Below are positions 5,822 through 8,419 of a stretch of DNA of 8,419 nucleotides, in pieces. The notes under the pieces are model-generated. The model was not told the DNA's origin and did not search any database. It was given only the letters and a program-made list of their open reading frames with translations. The stretch covers positions 1-8,419 of the forward strand of contig CAMARL010000072.1 in NCBI GenBank assembly GCA_945860325.1. Direction: 5' to 3'. The translations under genes were made by a program, and so were the position numbers. The stretch's first letter is position 1. Every line of letters begins with the position of its first letter. Origin of the DNA: Spirosoma fluviale (GTDB taxonomy: Bacteria; Bacteroidota; Bacteroidia; Cytophagales; Spirosomataceae).

Positions 5822-7118
5822 CCAATTATGGAAAGTTTTAGGCATCACATTCGGCGTGGCGGTCACCCTAGGCGGAACCGTTGGCACCGGCATTTTACGT
5901 AAACCAGGAGCCATCGCGGCGGCTCTTCATAGTCCAACTTTAATTATCGCACTTTGGGTTTTCGTCGCCATTTATGCAATCTTAGGTGTTAGTTGCGTGC
6001 TCGAATTAAGTTTGTCCATTCCCAAAGCTGGTGCTTGGTATGGCTACGCTGAACGCGCATTCGGTCGATACATTGGATTTTTAGTGGGGCTGTCTAGTTG
6101 GCTCGGCACCGTCACCGCCCTCGGCTTTGGTGCCTACACTTTCTCAGAATACCTTGCCATCCTTTTTCCATTATTGTCAAGCTACCTGGTTTACTGCAGT
6201 TTAGGGATTTTAATTTTGCTCTGGGCTTTTCACCAATTAGGTGTGGTCTTAGCAGGAAAATCCCAGGAATGGCTTAGTGGAATTAAAGCTATTGCCCTTT
6301 TGTTTTTTATTGGCATCTGCGCATTCATGGGAAATGGCGGCGCCATCTCTGAATCCCCTTCAGCGCCCATCGGCCTGCCTCTATGGTCGGGAATTATGAC
6401 TGCATTGTTGTCCATATTTTACGCGTTTGACGGTTGGCACACCGCCGCCTACTTCACCGAAGAAAACAAAAACCCGGAAAAATCGATGCCTAAATCCATG
6501 TTTATAGGCGTCATCGTTGTGGCCTTTATTTACATCATGATCAACATCGCCATTTTATATAGCCTTCCTTTTTCTATTTTGAGCCAAAGCAAATTGGCCG
6601 CCGCCGATACCATGACCTATATTTTTGGTGCTAATATGGGAAGGTGGATCACATTATTCTTGATGGTCAGTATTTTAGGAATTTTAAATACGCAAGTTAT
6701 GTTTGCGCCAAGAGTCATTTTTTCGATGAGTCGGGATGGCCTATTCTTTAAAAAGGCAAGTGAAATAAATGCAGTAGGTAGTCCAAGTTTCGCCACCCAT
6801 ATCACGCTGGTGCTCGCATGCTTATTTTTATTAGTGGGCAAGGATATAAACGAAAGACTTTCTGATATCGCTACTTTCTTTTTTGTGGCAAGTTATCTAT
6901 CTGGATTTGCGGCATTAATCCGGCTAAGGATAAAAGAACCCAATTTACATAGACCATTTCGGGTTTGGGCTTATCCCTATTTACCTATATTGCTGGTGTT
7001 TTTGTCCTCCCTGTTTTTATTGGGGACTTTATTGACAAACCAACAAAGCATCCTGTACGTCTTGATTTTTATTGGACTCAGCTATGGAATTTATCATCAA
7101 TTCCTAAAAAAGAATTAA
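5805..7118 (+). CDS. APC-superfamily amino acid permease
   Basis: This 437-residue, strongly hydrophobic protein has about 12 predicted membrane helices, the length and pattern of the APC (amino acid-polyamine-organocation) family. The substrate-binding unwound segment of helix 1 is visible as GGTVGTGILRKPG (23-35). Helix 6 and the following loop read YAFDGWHTAAYFTEENKNPEKSMPKS (206-231), the 'F-x-G-W...EE-x-KNPE-x-x-x-P' signature of LAT-like amino acid transporters. APRVIFSMSRDG (301-312) and RPFRVWAYPYLP (383-394) complete the family pattern. It most likely moves amino acids across the inner membrane by antiport or proton symport; the substrate cannot be told. Translation starts inside the end of the EEP-fold gene (17-base overlap, different frame), so coupling is likely. 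Its stop codon overlaps that of the convergent dacB-like gene. Confidence 0.92.
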   Translation: MKAETNQLWKVLGITFGVAVTLGGTVGTGILRKPGAIAAALHSPTLIIALWVFVAIYAILGVSCVLELSLSIPKAGAWYGYAERAFGRYIGFLVGLSSWLGTVTALGFGAYTFSEYLAILFPLLSSYLVYCSLGILILLWAFHQLGVVLAGKSQEWLSGIKAIALLFFIGICAFMGNGGAISESPSAPIGLPLWSGIMTALLSIFYAFDGWHTAAYFTEENKNPEKSMPKSMFIGVIVVAFIYIMINIAILYSLPFSILSQSKLAAADTMTYIFGANMGRWITLFLMVSILGILNTQVMFAPRVIFSMSRDGLFFKKASEINAVGSPSFATHITLVLACLFLLVGKDINERLSDIATFFFVASYLSGFAALIRLRIKEPNLHRPFRVWAYPYLPILLVFLSSLFLLGTLLTNQQSILYVLIFIGLSYGIYHQFLKKN

Positions 7119-8386
7119 TCTAAGTTTTTAAGAAAATCGATCACGTCCTGTTTGCTTTGCGAGACGGAATGATTGGCCAAATTAGTCATAATGGAAAAGA
7201 CATAGGTTTTCCCTTTTGAATTTTGGAAAAAACCTGATAGATCATAGGTATTGCTAAATGAACCTGACTTAGCCCAAATGACGTGATCATCCGATTTCAA
7301 CTTGACACTTTTTAAAGTCCCTGTTTTCCCAGTTTGCGGCAATAGAAATTGTAACTTATCCATGCCGAATGATTGGTGCAAGGCCCTCAATATCTCAATA
7401 AAGTCCATGGGCCTAAATAAATTATAACGCGATAAACCTGATCCATCGACCCAACGAGCTGCTTTCAAAAATTCATAATTAGATTCCTTTTTCAATTTGG
7501 CAATGATCTCTTGCGCCCCGCCAGTCCATTGGTTCTTTGCCCCAATTAACAACAATAAATGCTCTGCAATCATATTATCACTGTTGTGAAGCATAGGCAC
7601 ATATAAAGAATCCAACAGGCCGACATACTGAATTTTAGCCAAGGGGTCCATGGCTTTCCTTTGAATCACAACATCTTTTTTGAGTGTGTCTGCCAATAAT
7701 TTTGCCGTTAAAGTAGCAGAAGTCACAAAGGGAACTTGCTGAACCTTCCATTCTGACTTCAAAGCAGGCAACGTAAATTCATTTTTCAAGCGATCTCTGA
7801 GCACATAATTGAACGAATGAGACCCTGAAATAGCTGATTTAAAATAATGGGGAGCGGTCTCCCATTGTTGGTTTTTAACTGAAAAACCGACCAAATTTCC
7901 ATAAAGTGGCAATGGAGAAATCTCAGCAGAATAGCTATCGTTGTAGTCGTCCCATGACCAACCCGAACCCAAAGGAGGGATTCCCTTTTGTGGCGCACAG
8001 TACACAAGCACCTTCGTCGACTTACTTAAATAATCGATCAGCGACTTATTTTTAAATGATGGATTTAATTGGGTCGGATCTCCCGTACCCCAAAAAAATA
8101 AAGAATCCTTCGCTTCATGGTAGGCAAATGATGGGATAGAATCTCCTAAAAAAGAATGGGCCATTAAAAATGTAGCCAATTTAGCATTGGAAGCAGGCAT
8201 AAAAAACTGATCTGCTTGGTGAGAAAAAACAATTTTGCCGGTGTTTAACTCTTGAATGACAAGGCCACTGGACTGTTTAGCGAGTGGAGATTTCTGAAAG
8301 GTTTTAGACCAATGAACTTGGGTACAGGAAAATAAATTAGTCAGTATGGCAATGACACATACCCCCCGAACAAATTGATTTGACAT
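7115..8386 (-). CDS. dacB: D-alanyl-D-alanine carboxypeptidase/endopeptidase, peptidase S13 (PBP4/DacB-like) lipoprotein
   Basis: This is a 423-residue class C low-molecular-weight penicillin-binding protein that trims or cleaves peptide cross-links of peptidoglycan. The N-terminus is a lipoprotein signal with lipobox LFSC (Cys21), so it should be membrane-anchored on the periplasmic side. The three catalytic motifs are present: SxxK at Ser66-Lys69 (PASNAK), SxN at Ser269-Asn271 (HNSDNM), and KSG at 373-375 (WAKSGSFSNTYDLSG) as the variant of KTG. Other S13 signatures are WGTGDPT (99-105), PLYGN (160-164), DGSGLSRYN (314-322) and GKTGTL (353-358). It is somewhat shorter than E. coli PBP4 (477 residues), consistent with a reduced insert domain. 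The start at 8386 gives an intact lipoprotein signal. The gene converges on the permease and shares its TTAA stop region, with no terminator between. The upstream regulatory region is cut off by the window edge. Confidence 0.92.
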   Translation of the reverse strand: MSNQFVRGVCVIAILTNLFSCTQVHWSKTFQKSPLAKQSSGLVIQELNTGKIVFSHQADQFFMPASNAKLATFLMAHSFLGDSIPSFAYHEAKDSLFFWGTGDPTQLNPSFKNKSLIDYLSKSTKVLVYCAPQKGIPPLGSGWSWDDYNDSYSAEISPLPLYGNLVGFSVKNQQWETAPHYFKSAISGSHSFNYVLRDRLKNEFTLPALKSEWKVQQVPFVTSATLTAKLLADTLKKDVVIQRKAMDPLAKIQYVGLLDSLYVPMLHNSDNMIAEHLLLLIGAKNQWTGGAQEIIAKLKKESNYEFLKAARWVDGSGLSRYNLFRPMDFIEILRALHQSFGMDKLQFLLPQTGKTGTLKSVKLKSDDHVIWAKSGSFSNTYDLSGFFQNSKGKTYVFSIMTNLANHSVSQSKQDVIDFLKNLD

Positions 8387-8419
8387 ATAAAAATATTCAA
8401 TGTTAGGTAAAGGTAAAAG

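Noticed and set aside
7319..7327. KTG at residues 354-356 of the dacB-like protein as the third catalytic motif
   Set aside because: It belongs to the conserved GKTGTL block that precedes the active-site strand in S13 enzymes. The real third motif is KSG at 373-375, followed by SNTYDLSG.
8398..8405. TAACATTG on the minus strand as a -7 box for the dacB-like gene
   Set aside because: One mismatch, a leader of only a few bases to the ATG at 8386, and the -33 position lies outside the window, so it cannot be supported.
1..8419. A new defence, mobile or CRISPR-like system
   Set aside because: I looked for direct repeats, transposase or integrase motifs, toxin-antitoxin-like small gene pairs and nuclease-helicase sets. 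All genes are recognisable housekeeping, envelope, transport or saccharide-related families.

Overview
The window looks like ordinary chromosomal DNA of a member of the Bacteroidota, most likely a Cytophagales-type bacterium. Supporting signs are low-to-moderate GC, A-rich leaders without Shine-Dalgarno sites, a TAnnTTTG-type -7 promoter box upstream of rpmB, a Bacteroidota-like L28, and secreted carbohydrate-active proteins (GH20-like tail, SGNH esterase, DUF1080). The order is inferred from sequence character only. I see no rRNA, tRNA, CRISPR array, insertion sequence or phage gene. Coding density is very high and no gene-free stretch exceeds about 150 bases.

Layout. Bases 3-221 (+) are the last 72 codons of a protein that resembles the C-terminal domain of Bacteroidota beta-N-acetylhexosaminidases. 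It overlaps by one base (TAATG) a secreted SGNH/GDSL-type esterase (221-937, +). A strong bidirectional hairpin terminator (936-967) separates this pair from a convergent secreted DUF1080 (3-keto-glycoside hydrolase family) gene (986-1690, -). A 122-base divergent intergenic region follows. Next is rimO, the S12 methylthiotransferase (1813-3138, +), whose 3' end overlaps by 11 bases a convergent E1-like ThiF/MoeB-rhodanese fusion (3128-4225, -). Upstream of that gene on the same strand is rpmB (L28, 4289-4528, -), with a hairpin-plus-U-tract between the two. On the other side of the rpmB promoter a + strand pair encodes a membrane-anchored endonuclease/exonuclease/phosphatase-fold protein (4679-5821) and an APC-superfamily amino-acid permease (5805-7118), overlapping by 17 bases. 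The permease converges on a dacB-like lipoprotein peptidase S13 (7115-8386, -), and both stop codons lie within one TTAA.

How the genes relate. The left edge looks like saccharide degradation: hexosaminidase-like tail, carbohydrate-type esterase and DUF1080. The centre is translation housekeeping (rimO, rpmB) plus a sulfur-carrier activator. The right part is cell-envelope and transport (phosphodiesterase-like membrane protein, permease, PBP4-like enzyme). I found no coherent novel multi-gene system. The points most worth a second look are active-site or metal-site substitutions in three otherwise recognisable enzymes (SGNH, ThiF/MoeB, EEP), the hairpin tight against the ThiF start codon, and the compact gene junctions.
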